DNA of 64,000 nt from Acerihabitans arboris (GCF_010131535.1 NZ_WUBS01000013.1:124001-188000), one strand, 5' to 3'; positions 38,488 through 48,147 are shown, numbered from the stretch's first letter. Numbers and translations are program-made. Notes: generated from the sequence alone by a model not told the origin.

Positions 38488-38769
38488 TTAAGCATTATTA
38501 TCCAGTGCCTCAAGCGCAGATGATTTAATCAACTCGTCCGCCTCATTTTCCTTAAGGCTCCTTGAACTCGCGTATGCATAAAATTTACCGTCAATGAGCG
38601 TTCGTTCCACGTAATAGGTTTCAATCGCGTTAATTTCCCGCAACTGTTCACCGCTGCTAATACATTCGATACTTACCGAATTATTGAATTTATGTATAAG
38701 CTCCCTAGGATAGGATTTCTCGAGTATTTTCCCATCTAACGAGCCACCGATCATCAAAAATTTAGCCAC
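38488..38769 (-). CDS. Small protein of unknown function, paralogue of the gene at 38963
   Basis: 93 residues if it starts at the GTG at 38769, which has AAGGA seven bases upstream; a longer frame to 38862 lacks a site. I chose this start also because it aligns end to end with the neighbouring 94-residue protein: shared DGKxYAxA and ADELIKSS / TDELIRTS near the C-terminus and a hydrophobic FLMI/FFLI start. No family recognised, no membrane segment or signal peptide. It lies in an AT-rich stretch next to tRNA-Pro, suggesting recent acquisition. Confidence 0.55.
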   Translation of the reverse strand: MAKFLMIGGSLDGKILEKSYPRELIHKFNNSVSIECISSGEQLREINAIETYYVERTLIDGKFYAYASSRSLKENEADELIKSSALEALDNNA

Positions 38770-38962
38770 AATGACATCCTTAAACAGGTTGAAAAGTCTG
38801 ATGCCGATTTTATTTTTGGGAGAGAAAGTTCTTGCTGACATATCCAAGAAAAAATCTGACAAAAGCGAAAATTATTTTTCGATGGCGGGGGGAAAACATG
38901 ATAATTTTACAGGCGTAACGGTTATGGCATTTGTCTCGATACCTGGACTGGGAGCATAAATG

Positions 38963-39247
38963 TCATATCAGGGGCAATGGCTTTGGATCCGATGTCCTGA
39001 TTAACTCATCCGTTTCCAACGGCGGGATGATGTCTCCTGAAAATGCCACGGCATATCTTTTCCCATCCGCACTCACATGAACGGCGCTGTTATAACTTCT
39101 TACATCGGTTGCAATTTTTCGTTTGGTCCTCTGGGCAATCATCTGCAGGGTTATTTTCGGCATCACCAAGATACGTCCAAGTTTGAATTCGTCATGATAA
39201 ATAGACGTTTTCCTATCCTGTTCAATCAAAAAGAAATCAACTTTCAT
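38963..39247 (-). CDS. Small protein of unknown function, paralogue of the gene at 38488
   Basis: 94 residues, cytoplasmic by appearance. Shares length and C-terminal pattern (DGKRYAVAFSG..., ETDELIRTSDPKPL) with the gene 190 bases downstream. Its start has only a weak GAG site. Upstream, 39248-39634 holds no gene I can support and is AT-rich. Possible roles such as effector, immunity or regulator are guesses; I assign none. Confidence 0.5.
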   Translation of the reverse strand: MKVDFFLIEQDRKTSIYHDEFKLGRILVMPKITLQMIAQRTKRKIATDVRSYNSAVHVSADGKRYAVAFSGDIIPPLETDELIRTSDPKPLPLI

Positions 39248-39634
39248 TTTTTATCTCACATAGAATTTTATGGCGCTTAACCGGTAACGGCGGCATCTGG
39301 CAATGTTTATAATTGAACGAACAATCTCCATAAAAATGATAATCCCGCCCCAGCACAAAAATAATCATCATTGCAACCCTCGTAACATGCGCCGTCAGGC
39401 CGTTACACACAAGTTATTTTTTGCTTCACCTTAATTCAGCGCAACGGCCATCGAATGAATTTGTCGGTACTAATATGACTAATCATAAGAATTATTAATT
39501 TTAAATAAATTTAATAATTTCTAAAAAGCAAATGACTGGTCGAACTCCGGGGATGCACGCGAAGTCATGGCGGTCGTCCCAGTTGCCGAAGCAGGCCAGG
39601 CCGGATGCCGATAGCCGGACAGCGAAATTTGAGC

Positions 39635-39662
39635 AAAAAAAAGCACGTCGCGATGACGTGCT
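39635..39662 (-). terminator. Terminator after proK
   Basis: Stem AGCACGTC / GACGTGCT (39642-39662) with eight Ts following on the minus strand and CTTTTT on the plus strand, so it can act both ways. It lies 50 bases after the tRNA 3' end. Confidence 0.88.
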
Positions 39663-39711
39663 CTTTTTCCGGCCCTGTCTAAACCTTCGTGGACAAGACC
39701 CCGGGGAAAGT

Positions 39712-39788
39712 TGGTCGGTGAGAGAGGATTTGAACCTCCGACCCATACGTCCCGAACGTATTGCGCTACCAGGCTGCGCCACTCACCG
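39712..39788 (-). tRNA. proK: tRNA-Pro (anticodon CGG)
   Basis: 77 bases including an encoded 3' CCA. On the minus strand it begins CGGTGAGTGGCGCAG, has the anticodon loop TTCGGGA (anticodon CGG) closed by ATACG/CGTAT, and the T arm GGAGGTTCAAATCCTC. In E. coli proK lies between dppA and eptB; here eptB is still its upstream neighbour but dppA is 24 kb away, making this tRNA the likely edge of an acquired region. Confidence 0.97.
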
Positions 39789-39959
39789 AGTGCGGGCGCA
39801 TCTTACTGCGGCCGTCTTTTTGCGTCAATCCCTTTTTCAACAATTCCGGCCGACTTTTGACAAAAAAACTTCAGGCCGGCATTGCCGCCGGCTTGCTGAA
39901 ACCGCTGGCGCGGCGGCGGCTTATCATGGCGCCCGTCCGCCCGGCGCGGCGCAACCCCA

Positions 39960-41648
39960 TCAGAGCGCCGTACCCTTGGCGGGTTTAGCGCACCAGTTAT
40001 TTTCCGTTTTAATCCCCCCGTTTGGCGACGTGTACCCCAGGCAGCCGAGGATGGAATCAAACAGCTCTTCATGACGATGGGTGACGCCGATGCGCTGTTG
40101 CGCCTGCAACCGATCGAACGCGTCGCGGTGGGTCGGATCGGCCAGGAACGCATCCGACGCCCAGACCATCATCGGCACGCGGAACTGCTCCGGCGGCGCC
40201 ATATCGCGCGGCGTGCCGTGCAAATGGTAGTTCTCGTCTATGGACTCGCCATGATCGGCGGCATAGAACACCAGCGCTTTTTTATTACGCACCTGGTCGA
40301 TAACGTTGGCGATAAAACTATCGGTGTAGAGCACGCTGTTATCAAAGGCGTTAACCAGCTGCGCCTTGGTACAAGAGTGGTCCACGCCCATGCATTCCGG
40401 CTGGTATCGGGCAAAACTGCGCGGATAACGCTGCGAATAAAGATAGTGCGAGCCTTTGGTATGCATCACCACCAGATGTTTGCCTTTCGGATAGCGCTTA
40501 AGCGACTCGCTCATCTCATCCACCAGCATCATGTCGTCCACCGACTTGCCGCCGTTACGCTTTTCCGCCGCGATCATTTCGCGAAAGGAAAAGTTGTTGG
40601 CGTAGGTATTTTTATAGAACCAGACCTCGCTTTGCATGGCGAACAGCTCGGAGGTAAAGCCGAGCGAACGCATTACCGCAAAGATATTCTGCTCTTTTAA
40701 CGTTCGCTGCTGGTTATCCGCCGCCCCGCCCTCGCGCACGAACATACAGCGCAGGGAGAGTTTGGTGGAGGTGTCGCAAGATTGCCCGCGAAAGGCCACC
40801 ATGTTCTTTTCACGGGACAGCCTGGGCGTGGTATCGCGCTTGTAGCCCAACAGTCCCATATGATCCCAGCGGGTGGTTTCTCCGATAATAAATATCACAT
40901 AGGTATCATCGATACCGGCCGGCGGCACGTAGGTAAAATGTTTGGCCGGGTCGAACAATGAGACGGTATCATGACTTTCGTCGAAATGGGTATAGGCAAA
41001 CAGGCCTAGGGCGGCCATCCAGTTAACCGGCAGGTAGGAGTGCGCGATAACGCCGCCGTAGCTGGGCATGTCGATATTGGTGATTTTTTCGCGCACGTGC
41101 TGTGCCTTGTCCTGATAGCGTACCGGCAGCCAGATCAGGACAAGGATAGCCGCCAGGGTCAACAGGGGCTTAAGCCGCTGGCCGGGGGTTTTCATCTGTT
41201 GGATCAGGGTACCGCTCACCGCGTTATGCCAGATTAAAAATAACGGCAAGGCGCTGACCACCATCATCCATAGCACGAAATAAAACCCCACCACCTCTTT
41301 TGATAAGTCGATATCCGTGGTCATTACCGAGGCAATAATGCCGTAACCAATAACAACATTAAAATATGTCATGTAATAACTGGCGGCAACGGAGATTAAC
41401 AACAATAATGTTGCTACGGTGCGGTAAAAATGACGTCCGCCCAGCGAGATCAGGCGCAGCAATAAAAACGTGGATAGCACCGTGACCATTATCTCGGTAA
41501 GGGCGACTACCATGTTGGCGACAGTGGTGGCCGGATGGAGGAGGTCAAAACGCCGGATAAAAACCGACAGGTTAAGAAAAAAACCCACATAAACAGCGAT
41601 TATTATCGATAGTTTTTGCTGAGATAGCTGTTTTACAAATTTAATCAA
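39960..41648 (-). CDS. eptB: Kdo2-lipid A phosphoethanolamine 7''-transferase EptB
   Basis: Inner-membrane enzyme that adds phosphoethanolamine to the outer Kdo of lipopolysaccharide, changing surface charge. 562 residues. Five membrane segments in the first ~170 residues, then the periplasmic sulfatase-fold domain with the catalytic [16 protein letters not shown] (metal site and Thr nucleophile) and [21 protein letters not shown]. Close to E. coli EptB along the whole length (QQKLS start, [23 protein letters not shown]). The start is a TTG at 41648, matching the E. coli N-terminus. 290 bases upstream to ohr show nothing else. Confidence 0.95.
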   Translation of the reverse strand: MIKFVKQLSQQKLSIIIAVYVGFFLNLSVFIRRFDLLHPATTVANMVVALTEIMVTVLSTFLLLRLISLGGRHFYRTVATLLLLISVAASYYMTYFNVVIGYGIIASVMTTDIDLSKEVVGFYFVLWMMVVSALPLFLIWHNAVSGTLIQQMKTPGQRLKPLLTLAAILVLIWLPVRYQDKAQHVREKITNIDMPSYGGVIAHSYLPVNWMAALGLFAYTHFDESHDTVSLFDPAKHFTYVPPAGIDDTYVIFIIGETTRWDHMGLLGYKRDTTPRLSREKNMVAFRGQSCDTSTKLSLRCMFVREGGAADNQQRTLKEQNIFAVMRSLGFTSELFAMQSEVWFYKNTYANNFSFREMIAAEKRNGGKSVDDMMLVDEMSESLKRYPKGKHLVVMHTKGSHYLYSQRYPRSFARYQPECMGVDHSCTKAQLVNAFDNSVLYTDSFIANVIDQVRNKKALVFYAADHGESIDENYHLHGTPRDMAPPEQFRVPMMVWASDAFLADPTHRDAFDRLQAQQRIGVTHRHEELFDSILGCLGYTSPNGGIKTENNWCAKPAKGTAL

Positions 41649-41938
41649 GGTAATAGTCCCGGCGAATCAAATCAGTGTATTGGCGTCGCTGTACTGCCTG
41701 TTTGGTTGCCGGTGTCGCGAGCGGCATAAGTTACCATGGTTAACAACGAATGGATTAGCATGCCTTCAATGTACAAGATCCCTTTGACAAATTTCATATC
41801 AAAAAGTTTTCATTTAGCCAGCGTTTATCCCCTACCGCCGCAGCAGGCAAAAAAATAGCCGCCGCAGGCAAAGGCTCACGGCGGCATTCAGCCTGTCCCA
41901 CCGGCGGCGGCATTTAACGGCCGCACCGGCTCGACGGA

Positions 41939-42367
41939 CTAATTGATTACATTGAGTTTAACATCAATGTTATTGCGGGTCGCGTTGGAATAAGGACATA
42001 CCACATGCGCCTTCTGGACCAATGCTTCGGCCACGCTAGGATCCATCCCCGCTAAATGAATATCCAGCTGGGCTTCAATGGCAAAGCCGGTGGGCACCGC
42101 ACCGATGCCGACGGTGCCTTCGATAAAGGCGTCGGCGGGCAATTTCACCTTTTCCTGCGAGGCGACGTGCTTTAGCGCCCCCAGGAAGCAGGCGGAGTAG
42201 CCGGCGGCAAACAGCTGTTCCGGATTGGTGAATTCCCCGCCCGGGCCGCCCATTTCTTTCGGCACGCCCAGTTTGACATCCAGCACGCCGTCGGATGAGG
42301 TGGCCCGGCCATCACGTCCGCCGGTCGCCTTGGCCTTTGCGCGGTACACAACTTTTTCAATAGACAT
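41939..42367 (-). CDS. ohr: Organic hydroperoxide resistance protein Ohr
   Basis: 142-residue thiol peroxidase that reduces organic hydroperoxides using lipoylated proteins. Both catalytic cysteines are present (YSACFLGAL and VCPYSNATR), as is the supporting Glu/Arg region near the start ([11 protein letters not shown]). Next to its repressor gene ohrR on the same strand; a palindrome shared with the ohrR promoter lies 70 bases upstream. Confidence 0.95.
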   Translation of the reverse strand: MSIEKVVYRAKAKATGGRDGRATSSDGVLDVKLGVPKEMGGPGGEFTNPEQLFAAGYSACFLGALKHVASQEKVKLPADAFIEGTVGIGAVPTGFAIEAQLDIHLAGMDPSVAEALVQKAHVVCPYSNATRNNIDVKLNVIN

Positions 42368-42436
42368 GGTTTTTTCCTCTTACGTTGTTAGATGATTTCT
42401 TCGTCGGACGGACCGCCGGACGGAGATTCGTTACTC

Positions 42437-42449
42437 GCGATTAAATCGC
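42437..42449. promoter_or_regulatory. Putative OhrR operator before ohr
   Basis: Perfect palindrome GCGATTAAATCGC, 70 bases upstream of ohr. An almost identical palindrome stands before ohrR (43008-43022), suggesting both are OhrR sites. The central TTAAA fits OhrR operators of other bacteria. Confidence 0.6.
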
Positions 42450-42526
42450 TTGCAACCTAAAAACAGGAACTGCTTTCAGTATAGCCGATCGCTATGGCTT
42501 AGTCGTCGTTTAGCCCTCGCTGGGCG

Positions 42527-42988
42527 TTACCACTGCGCCAGTTGGGCGCGCAACGTTTGCAGTTGGCGTTTTAACTCGTTAAGTTTTTCTTCACTACACG
42601 CCGTGGCGCACAGCACGTCGTCCGGCACCGTGCGCGCTATCTCGCGTAATGCCCGGCCCTTGTCGGTAAGACGGATGATCACCTGGCGTTCATCGGCGGC
42701 GGAGCGAAAGCGCCCCAACAGGCCGGCGGTTTCAAGGCGCTTGAGCAAGGGCGTTAGCGTGGCGGAATCGAGATATAGCCGTTCGCCGATATCCGATACC
42801 ATCACCTCGTCACGCTCCCACAGCACCAGCATCACCAGATATTGGGGATACGTGAGATCCAGCTTAACCAGTAATTTGCGATAGACTTTGTTCAAGGCCA
42901 GGTTTGCCGAGTACAAGGCAAAGCAGAATTGTTGATCAAGGGCTAAGGGCGTGGCCGCCGCGTTTTGGTCGTCATGTTTCGTTTTCAT
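42527..42988 (-). CDS. ohrR: MarR-family peroxide-sensing repressor OhrR
   Basis: 153 residues, winged-helix MarR family. The reactive cysteine that senses organic peroxides is C22 in [13 protein letters not shown], and the recognition helix region is [18 protein letters not shown], both diagnostic of OhrR. Extra cysteines near the C-terminus (LCATACSEE) suggest a two-Cys mechanism. It lies upstream of ohr on the same strand and probably represses ohr and itself. Confidence 0.93.
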   Translation of the reverse strand: MKTKHDDQNAAATPLALDQQFCFALYSANLALNKVYRKLLVKLDLTYPQYLVMLVLWERDEVMVSDIGERLYLDSATLTPLLKRLETAGLLGRFRSAADERQVIIRLTDKGRALREIARTVPDDVLCATACSEEKLNELKRQLQTLRAQLAQW

Positions 42989-43007
42989 GGCGCCATTATA
43001 AATAGCG

Positions 43008-43022
43008 TGCGATAAAATCGCA
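43008..43022. promoter_or_regulatory. Putative OhrR operator before ohrR and mdtG
   Basis: TGCGATAAAATCGCA, 20 bases upstream of the ohrR start, nearly the same palindrome as at 42437-42449. It lies in the ohrR-mdtG divergent region, so it may also touch mdtG. Confidence 0.55.
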
Positions 43023-43180
43023 AGTTATTTTTCATGCGTTCATTACGCCGGCCGGTTGGCGTCGAAAAAGCATAGTGTGCATTTTTGCTACACTTTTTCG
43101 GTAAGTTGTTATCGTGAATTTTCACTTAAATGATACCATTAGCAAACTTGCTATCAATTCCTACCTACTGCGTGAGATCC

Positions 43181-44377
43181 ATGGAAGCCTGGAAGCTCAA
43201 TATTTTTTCCGTCTGGTTAGGCTGTTTTTTCACCGGCCTGGCCATGAGCCAAATCCTGCCCTTTTTGCCTTTGTACATCGAGCAACTGGGCGTGCACTCC
43301 CACGAGGCGCTGAGTATCTGGTCAGGATTGGTGTTCAGCGCAACCTTCCTGGTATCGGCGGTGGTGGCGCCGCTGTGGGGCAGCCTGGCGGATCGCCGGG
43401 GGCGCAAGTTGATGCTGCTGCGCGCTTCACTTGGCATGGCGGTCGTCATTGCGTTGCAGGGATTCGCCAGCAATGTCTATCAGCTGTTCCTGCTGCGGGC
43501 GCTGATGGGCCTGACCTCGGGCTACATTCCCAATGCCATGGCGCTGGTGGCGTCGCAGGTGCCGCGCGACAAAAGCGGCTGGGCGCTCGGCACCCTGTCC
43601 ACCGGCCAGGTGGCCGGGGTGATTGTCGGCCCCCTGCTGGGAGGCTTTATGGCCGATCACCTGGGACTGAGGGTGGTCTTCCTGGTCACATCGGCGCTGA
43701 TGTTTACCAGTTTCCTGGTAACGCTGTTTTTGATTAAAGAGCGGGGGATCAACGTTAAAAAAGCCGATCAGCTCAAGGGCCGGGCGATCTTCCACTCATT
43801 GCCTTATCCGGGCCTGATCTTCAGCCTGTTTATCACCACCATGATGATCCAGCTGACCAACAGCTCGATCAGCCCCATCCTGACCCTGTTTATCAAGGAT
43901 ATTTCCCGCGATACCGGTAACCTGGCCTTTATCAGCGGCGTGATTGCCGCCGTGCCGGGCGTATCGGCGCTGATTGCCGCGCCGCGCCTTGGCCAGTTGG
44001 GCGACCGTATCGGCACCTCGCGTATCCTGATGGCCGCGATGGTCGCAAGCATCGTGCTGTTTTGTTTTATGGCCTGGGTAAAAACGCCCTTTCAACTGGG
44101 GGTACTGCGCTTTTTGCTCGGGTTCACCGATGGCGCGCTGATGCCGGCGGTACAGACGCTGCTGGTTAAATACTCCAGCGATAAGGTTACCGGGCGCATC
44201 TTCGGCTATAACCAATCCTTTATGTATATGGGCAATGTCGTCGGGCCGCTTATCGGCTCCAGCGTCTCGGCGGTGCTGGGCTTCCGCTGGGTATTTTTGT
44301 TCACGGCCTTGATGGTGCTGATAAATACGGTGCAGCTCTGGTCGGGCTTTCGCAAGATCCCCGCCAGGAACAGCTAA
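43181..44377 (+). CDS. mdtG: MFS drug efflux transporter MdtG
   Basis: 398 residues, twelve membrane segments, DHA1-type proton antiporter. Very similar to E. coli MdtG (PFLPLYIEQLGV, SGWALGTLSTGQVAG, GILRFLLGFTDGALMPAVQTLLV). Motif A GSLADRRGRK is present. I chose the ATG at 43181 because it gives the MdtG N-terminus (MEAWKLNIFSVWLGC); an in-frame ATG at 43130 has no ribosome-binding site. Divergent from ohrR. Confidence 0.9.
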   Translation: MEAWKLNIFSVWLGCFFTGLAMSQILPFLPLYIEQLGVHSHEALSIWSGLVFSATFLVSAVVAPLWGSLADRRGRKLMLLRASLGMAVVIALQGFASNVYQLFLLRALMGLTSGYIPNAMALVASQVPRDKSGWALGTLSTGQVAGVIVGPLLGGFMADHLGLRVVFLVTSALMFTSFLVTLFLIKERGINVKKADQLKGRAIFHSLPYPGLIFSLFITTMMIQLTNSSISPILTLFIKDISRDTGNLAFISGVIAAVPGVSALIAAPRLGQLGDRIGTSRILMAAMVASIVLFCFMAWVKTPFQLGVLRFLLGFTDGALMPAVQTLLVKYSSDKVTGRIFGYNQSFMYMGNVVGPLIGSSVSAVLGFRWVFLFTALMVLINTVQLWSGFRKIPARNS

Positions 44378-44466
44378 ATCCAGGGGTAACGCCCCCCCAT
44401 TTGCACCACCATGATACCGGCGCAGATCGCCACAAAGAATAAAAATACCAGTAGAATTCGAGTCAT
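44374..44466 (-). CDS. 30-residue membrane microprotein
   Basis: ATG with a textbook GAGGAG seven bases upstream and one hydrophobic helix (MTRILLVFLFFVAICAGIMV) followed by QMGGRYPWI. Its stop overlaps the mdtG stop by four bases in tail-to-tail orientation. Small membrane peptides of this kind are common in enterobacteria, often binding larger membrane proteins, but I do not recognise this one. Confidence 0.55.
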   Translation of the reverse strand: MTRILLVFLFFVAICAGIMVVQMGGRYPWI

Positions 44467-44647
44467 TGCTGCGCTCCTCTTTATTAACCTGACTATTTTT
44501 TGACCAGTTCCTTTACTATAGACGCACTGGCCGAACCTGAAAAAACATCTGTGTAAAAAATACCCTTTGCCCACGCGCGCGCATGCCGACAGACCGGCGG
44601 GTGGGCCGGCCTTATCCGCATATCCGCGGCAAACGGCGATCTAAGGC

Positions 44648-45247
44648 TTATTTAAAGATGCGAAAACGCTCTTCGTCGGCAATAAAAGATTTCTCTCCCG
44701 CCGCCTGCTCAATAGAGCCGAACGGCATTTGCGCCCGCAGTTTCCAGCTGGGCGGCAATTCCCAGGTGCTTTTGACTTCGTCGTCGATCAGCGGGTTGTA
44801 ATGCTGCAGTGAAGCGCCGATGCGTTCCTGCGCCAGGGCAGACCACACGGAGAACTGGGCAATGCCGGTGGAGTGTTCAGACCAGATGGGGAAGTTATCG
44901 GCGTAGGCGGCGAATTGTTTTTGCAAAACATCAATCACGTTGGTGTCTTCAAAAAACAGCACCGTGCCTTTACCGGCGGCAAAGGAGGCCAGTTTGGTTT
45001 CAGTGGTGGCGAAAGATGCCGCGGGCACGATCTTTCTCAGCGTTTCTTTGATGATATCCCATAGTTTTTCATGCTGGTTACCAAAGAGCACAACAACGCG
45101 GGAGCTTTGGGAATTAAAGGATGAAGGGCTATGTTTGACCGCTTCCTTTACCAGCGTGGCGATCTGATCTTCCGATAGCGTGACATTCCTGCCGATGGCG
45201 TAAATCGACCGACGGGCCTTGATGACGTCCAGAAAAGCATTGCTCAT
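44648..45247 (-). CDS. Nitroreductase-family FMN oxidoreductase
   Basis: 199 residues, cytoplasmic. N-terminal FMN-binding RRSIYAIGRNV and SPSSFNSQSSRVVVLFG, middle SVWSALAQERIGASLQHYNP and C-terminal FIADEERFRIFK place it with the fungal/bacterial HBN1-like nitroreductases that reduce nitro compounds or quinones with NAD(P)H. Natural substrate unknown. It lies in a group of small redox or stress genes. Confidence 0.88.
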   Translation of the reverse strand: MSNAFLDVIKARRSIYAIGRNVTLSEDQIATLVKEAVKHSPSSFNSQSSRVVVLFGNQHEKLWDIIKETLRKIVPAASFATTETKLASFAAGKGTVLFFEDTNVIDVLQKQFAAYADNFPIWSEHSTGIAQFSVWSALAQERIGASLQHYNPLIDDEVKSTWELPPSWKLRAQMPFGSIEQAAGEKSFIADEERFRIFK

Positions 45248-45442
45248 GTAGCTACTCCAGTTAATGGGAAATTAATGAACGGCAAAAACGTGCGGTTCAT
45301 CACACCGGCTAGCTTATGCCTTGTGGGTGCTATCTGTAAATCATTCGCATCATTCTCTCGATTAACTATGCTGATAATACTTATTGCGGATCTTCATGTC
45401 ATTAAAGCCCATGACCAACCAGACGAGCAGGAGCGATACTTC

Positions 45443-45991
45443 ATGACCCAAGATCTTATAGACCATGACCTGGCGAATATAGAAACCCTGGAGTTAAATG
45501 AAGCGGTGGGCGGCGTCCCCAACAGTCCGCTGCCGCTGGTCATCTATCGCGACGTAATACCGGCGCAAACGCCCGATCCCGCGGCCTGGCTTGAGCGGCA
45601 CCTAGCCGCCAACGACTGGCCGGCCCAGTGGCGCTATATTATCTATAACTTTACCCACTTCCATTCCAACTGCCATGAACTGCTGGCCGTCTACGCCGGT
45701 GCAGCCCGGGTACAATTCGGCGGCGAAACCGGGCCGGTGGCGACATTGGCCATGGGCGATGTGGTGCTGATCCCGGCCGGAGTCGGCCATAAGGCGCTGC
45801 AATCGAGCGAGGATTTCATGGTGGTCGGCGCTTACCCAAACGGCATGAGCGCCGATTTATGCCGCGACGATCCCGCGCGGCTGGCAACGGCGCGACATCA
45901 CATCGGGCGGGTGCAGAAGCCCGCCACCGATCCGATTACCGGCGACCGGGGCGGCATTACCACCCTGTGGCATAATCCTCGGCAAGCATAA
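45443..45991 (+). CDS. Cupin-domain protein (YjlB-like)
   Basis: 182 residues from the ATG at 45443, preceded by AGGAG; a frame back to 45275 is non-homologous. Cupin barrel with HFHSNCHELLAVYAGAARVQFGG (metal-binding His/Glu) and GDVVLIPAGVGHKAL (second His). YjlB-family proteins are uncharacterised, probably metal-dependent sugar or small-molecule enzymes. Followed after 35 bases by a VOC-family gene in the same direction. Confidence 0.82.
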   Translation: MTQDLIDHDLANIETLELNEAVGGVPNSPLPLVIYRDVIPAQTPDPAAWLERHLAANDWPAQWRYIIYNFTHFHSNCHELLAVYAGAARVQFGGETGPVATLAMGDVVLIPAGVGHKALQSSEDFMVVGAYPNGMSADLCRDDPARLATARHHIGRVQKPATDPITGDRGGITTLWHNPRQA

Positions 45992-46026
45992 ACCAGCGAA
46001 CATTAACGGTCCCACAGGAGGAGACT

Positions 46027-46428
46027 ATGTCCCGTGTCCAGGCAGTGGATCATTTGGTGATCAGCGTCAGCGATTTTGCCGCGTCAAAGGCGTTCTACAG
46101 CGGTCTGTTTACCTTCCTTGGTTTTGATCTCATGGACGAAATGGCCGAAGCCATGGGCTGGAGCAACGGCAATACGCGCTTTTGGATTTACCAGGCGGAC
46201 AGCCGGGGCAAAAAACATCCTTATCGTAAAGGCGATGTCGGCTTCCATCATTACGCCTGGTCGCTGAACAGCCGCCGGGACGTGGATGAGCTACAGGCGT
46301 GGCTGGAACAAGAGGGCGCCCGCATCGTCGATCCCGCCGGGGAATATTATACCGACTATTATGCGGTATTTTTCCTCGATCCCGACGGACTGAAGCTGGA
46401 AGGCATGCATTACGGGAAAGAGCAATAA
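46027..46428 (+). CDS. VOC-family (glyoxalase/bleomycin-resistance fold) protein
   Basis: 133 residues with the two beta-alpha-beta-beta-beta modules of the vicinal oxygen chelate fold: VDHLVISVSDFAASKAFYSG with metal His near the start and FFLDPDGLKLEGMHYG with metal Glu at the end. Substrate unknown. It probably shares a transcript with the cupin gene upstream. Confidence 0.85.
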   Translation: MSRVQAVDHLVISVSDFAASKAFYSGLFTFLGFDLMDEMAEAMGWSNGNTRFWIYQADSRGKKHPYRKGDVGFHHYAWSLNSRRDVDELQAWLEQEGARIVDPAGEYYTDYYAVFFLDPDGLKLEGMHYGKEQ

Positions 46429-46775
46429 CGTGCGGCGTCCAGCGGCAACCCGCTTGCGGGCGGCACCGGCGCGGCCTGCTTCGCCGGTTCCGGCGGTGGA
46501 TTGACGACGGCGGGAAAAACCCGCAACACCCTCACGCTCGGTTTGATCGGTTCCAGGCAGGCGGCGTGTCCGGTATAGGCCCTTAAGGTTATATAGGCGA
46601 TGGGACAGGGGGTATCTTTTTGCGGCTCCGCTGTCACCACGGTTTTATCGGCGGCGTTATTTACCGCAACCACCCCCGCAGGGAAAAACGTTGCCGGCCG
46701 ATCGTGGTCAAGGTCTTCTTTGGCCACGCGGCAACAGGGGAGCAGCGAATCAATAAATGAACAAGGCGCCGGCAT
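46410..46775 (-). CDS. Hypothetical protein, convergent with the VOC gene
   Basis: 121 residues with a GAGGAG site ten bases before the ATG and an overlap of 19 bases with the end of the VOC gene. No family recognised; middle part VVTAEPQKDTPCPIAYITLRAY, proline-rich C-terminus. It may be a real orphan gene, since the space would otherwise be empty, but codon pattern alone does not settle it. Confidence 0.4.
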   Translation of the reverse strand: MPAPCSFIDSLLPCCRVAKEDLDHDRPATFFPAGVVAVNNAADKTVVTAEPQKDTPCPIAYITLRAYTGHAACLEPIKPSVRVLRVFPAVVNPPPEPAKQAAPVPPASGLPLDAARYCSFP

Positions 46776-47029
46776 AATGAATTCTCCTCGGTAAGAGCGT
46801 AGACGGATTAAGGTAATCTGATTAATTGTGCCGTTGGAGCCAGGAGCGCAGATGGGCGAGCACGGTCAATCCCGTAATTTTAACCGCTTGGTGTATATAT
46901 TTTGTTAACGTAATGTAAATTTGATCACTTTTGCTAAGATAATGCCTCCCGGCCGACGATGACATCCGCCTGCCAGATATCGGTTCCTGGGCCATACTTA
47001 GCTGACACCCCCCTATGGAGGACATCCTG

Positions 47030-47386
47030 ATGAAAGAAATCGGCGCAAACGGTCAGGTGGATTATGTTGAGTTCAATGTAAGTGATATCCAGCGTGCCAA
47101 ACAATTCTACGGCTCGGTGTTCGGCTGGGCGTTTACCGACTACGGCCCGACCTATACCGAATTCTATGATGGCCGGATAACCGGCGGCTTTACCTCTACC
47201 GAAGCGGTCACTGCCGCAGGCGGCCCGCTGGTTATCTTTTATGCCAGCGATCTGCCCGGCACCCTGAAAAAGCTCGAAGCCGCCGGCGCGGAAATCGTCA
47301 AGCCGATATTCGCTTTTCCCGGCGGACAACGCTTTCATTTCAAGGATCCGGACGGATATGTATTAGGCGTATGGACGGAAGATTAG
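47030..47386 (+). CDS. VOC-family protein
   Basis: 118 residues from the ATG at 47030, nine bases after TGGAGGAC. VDYVEFNVSDIQRAKQFYGSVF and FHFKDPDGYVLGVW are the two halves of the vicinal oxygen chelate fold; the glyoxalase-like metal ligands are only partly kept, as in many members used for binding rather than catalysis. 46776-47029 upstream shows nothing else. Confidence 0.85.
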   Translation: MKEIGANGQVDYVEFNVSDIQRAKQFYGSVFGWAFTDYGPTYTEFYDGRITGGFTSTEAVTAAGGPLVIFYASDLPGTLKKLEAAGAEIVKPIFAFPGGQRFHFKDPDGYVLGVWTED

Positions 47387-47577
47387 CCAACGCTTGCCAC
47401 CCCCCGCGGGACAGATTAGGGAGCGTTTGCTCCCACTCCCGGGGCTGTCGATGCCTGGGCAAAATCGCTGGGGAATTGTAAATTTGCGATCCTCCTGTCA
47501 AAAATGAAACGGCGTTCTATTTTATAACTTACATCATGCTACCCTGTGGTATTCGTCACAACACCATAGGGGGAACT

Positions 47578-48147
47578 ATGTCCAAGACAGTCGCCGTGTT
47601 ATTGGCGAAGGGTTTTGAGGAAGCGGAAGCCATTATCGTAATCGATGTGCTGCGCCGTTTGGAAATCGAGGTTGAAACGCTGTCCTGCCATGACCGTCTT
47701 GAGCTGGCCAGCTATCACCAAATCCGGATGTTTGCCGACGCCCTGCTGGAAAATCGCCAGGATAAGCGTTATGACGCGGTGGTGATCCCCGGCGGGCTCG
47801 AGGGTACGGTTAACCTGGCCGCCAATCCGATGGTAACGGAATTTATCCGTCGCCACGACGAGGCGGGTAAATGGATCTGTCCGTTATGCTCGGCCGCGGC
47901 ACGGGTGCTGGGCGGCAATAATTTGCTTCACGGGCGCCGTTACGTCTGCTCGGGCGATTTGCACCAGACGGTGAGCGACGGCCAGTTTGTCGATGAGAAA
48001 GTGGTTGAGGACGGTAACCTGCTCAGCGGCAAGGGGCTGGGTGTCGCCTTTGACTTTGCTTTTTCACTGGCCTATCGCCTGACCGGCGAGAAACAAAAAA
48101 CCGACTTCCAGGTTGAACATATTTATTACGATTACTGGCGCGCCTGA
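47578..48147 (+). CDS. DJ-1/PfpI-family protein
   Basis: 189 residues starting at MSKTVAVLLAKGFEEAEAI behind GGGGG. The nucleophile elbow is ICPLCSAAARVLG, and VVIPGGLEGTVNL and SGDLHQTVSDGQFVDEKV follow the DJ-1/YajL pattern. Family roles include glyoxalase, deglycase or chaperone-like activity; which applies here is unknown. Confidence 0.88.
   Translation: MSKTVAVLLAKGFEEAEAIIVIDVLRRLEIEVETLSCHDRLELASYHQIRMFADALLENRQDKRYDAVVIPGGLEGTVNLAANPMVTEFIRRHDEAGKWICPLCSAAARVLGGNNLLHGRRYVCSGDLHQTVSDGQFVDEKVVEDGNLLSGKGLGVAFDFAFSLAYRLTGEKQKTDFQVEHIYYDYWRA

Noticed and set aside
46934-47338. Open frame antisense to the VOC gene at 47030
   Set aside because: The plus-strand gene has a good site and a recognised fold; the antisense frame has neither.
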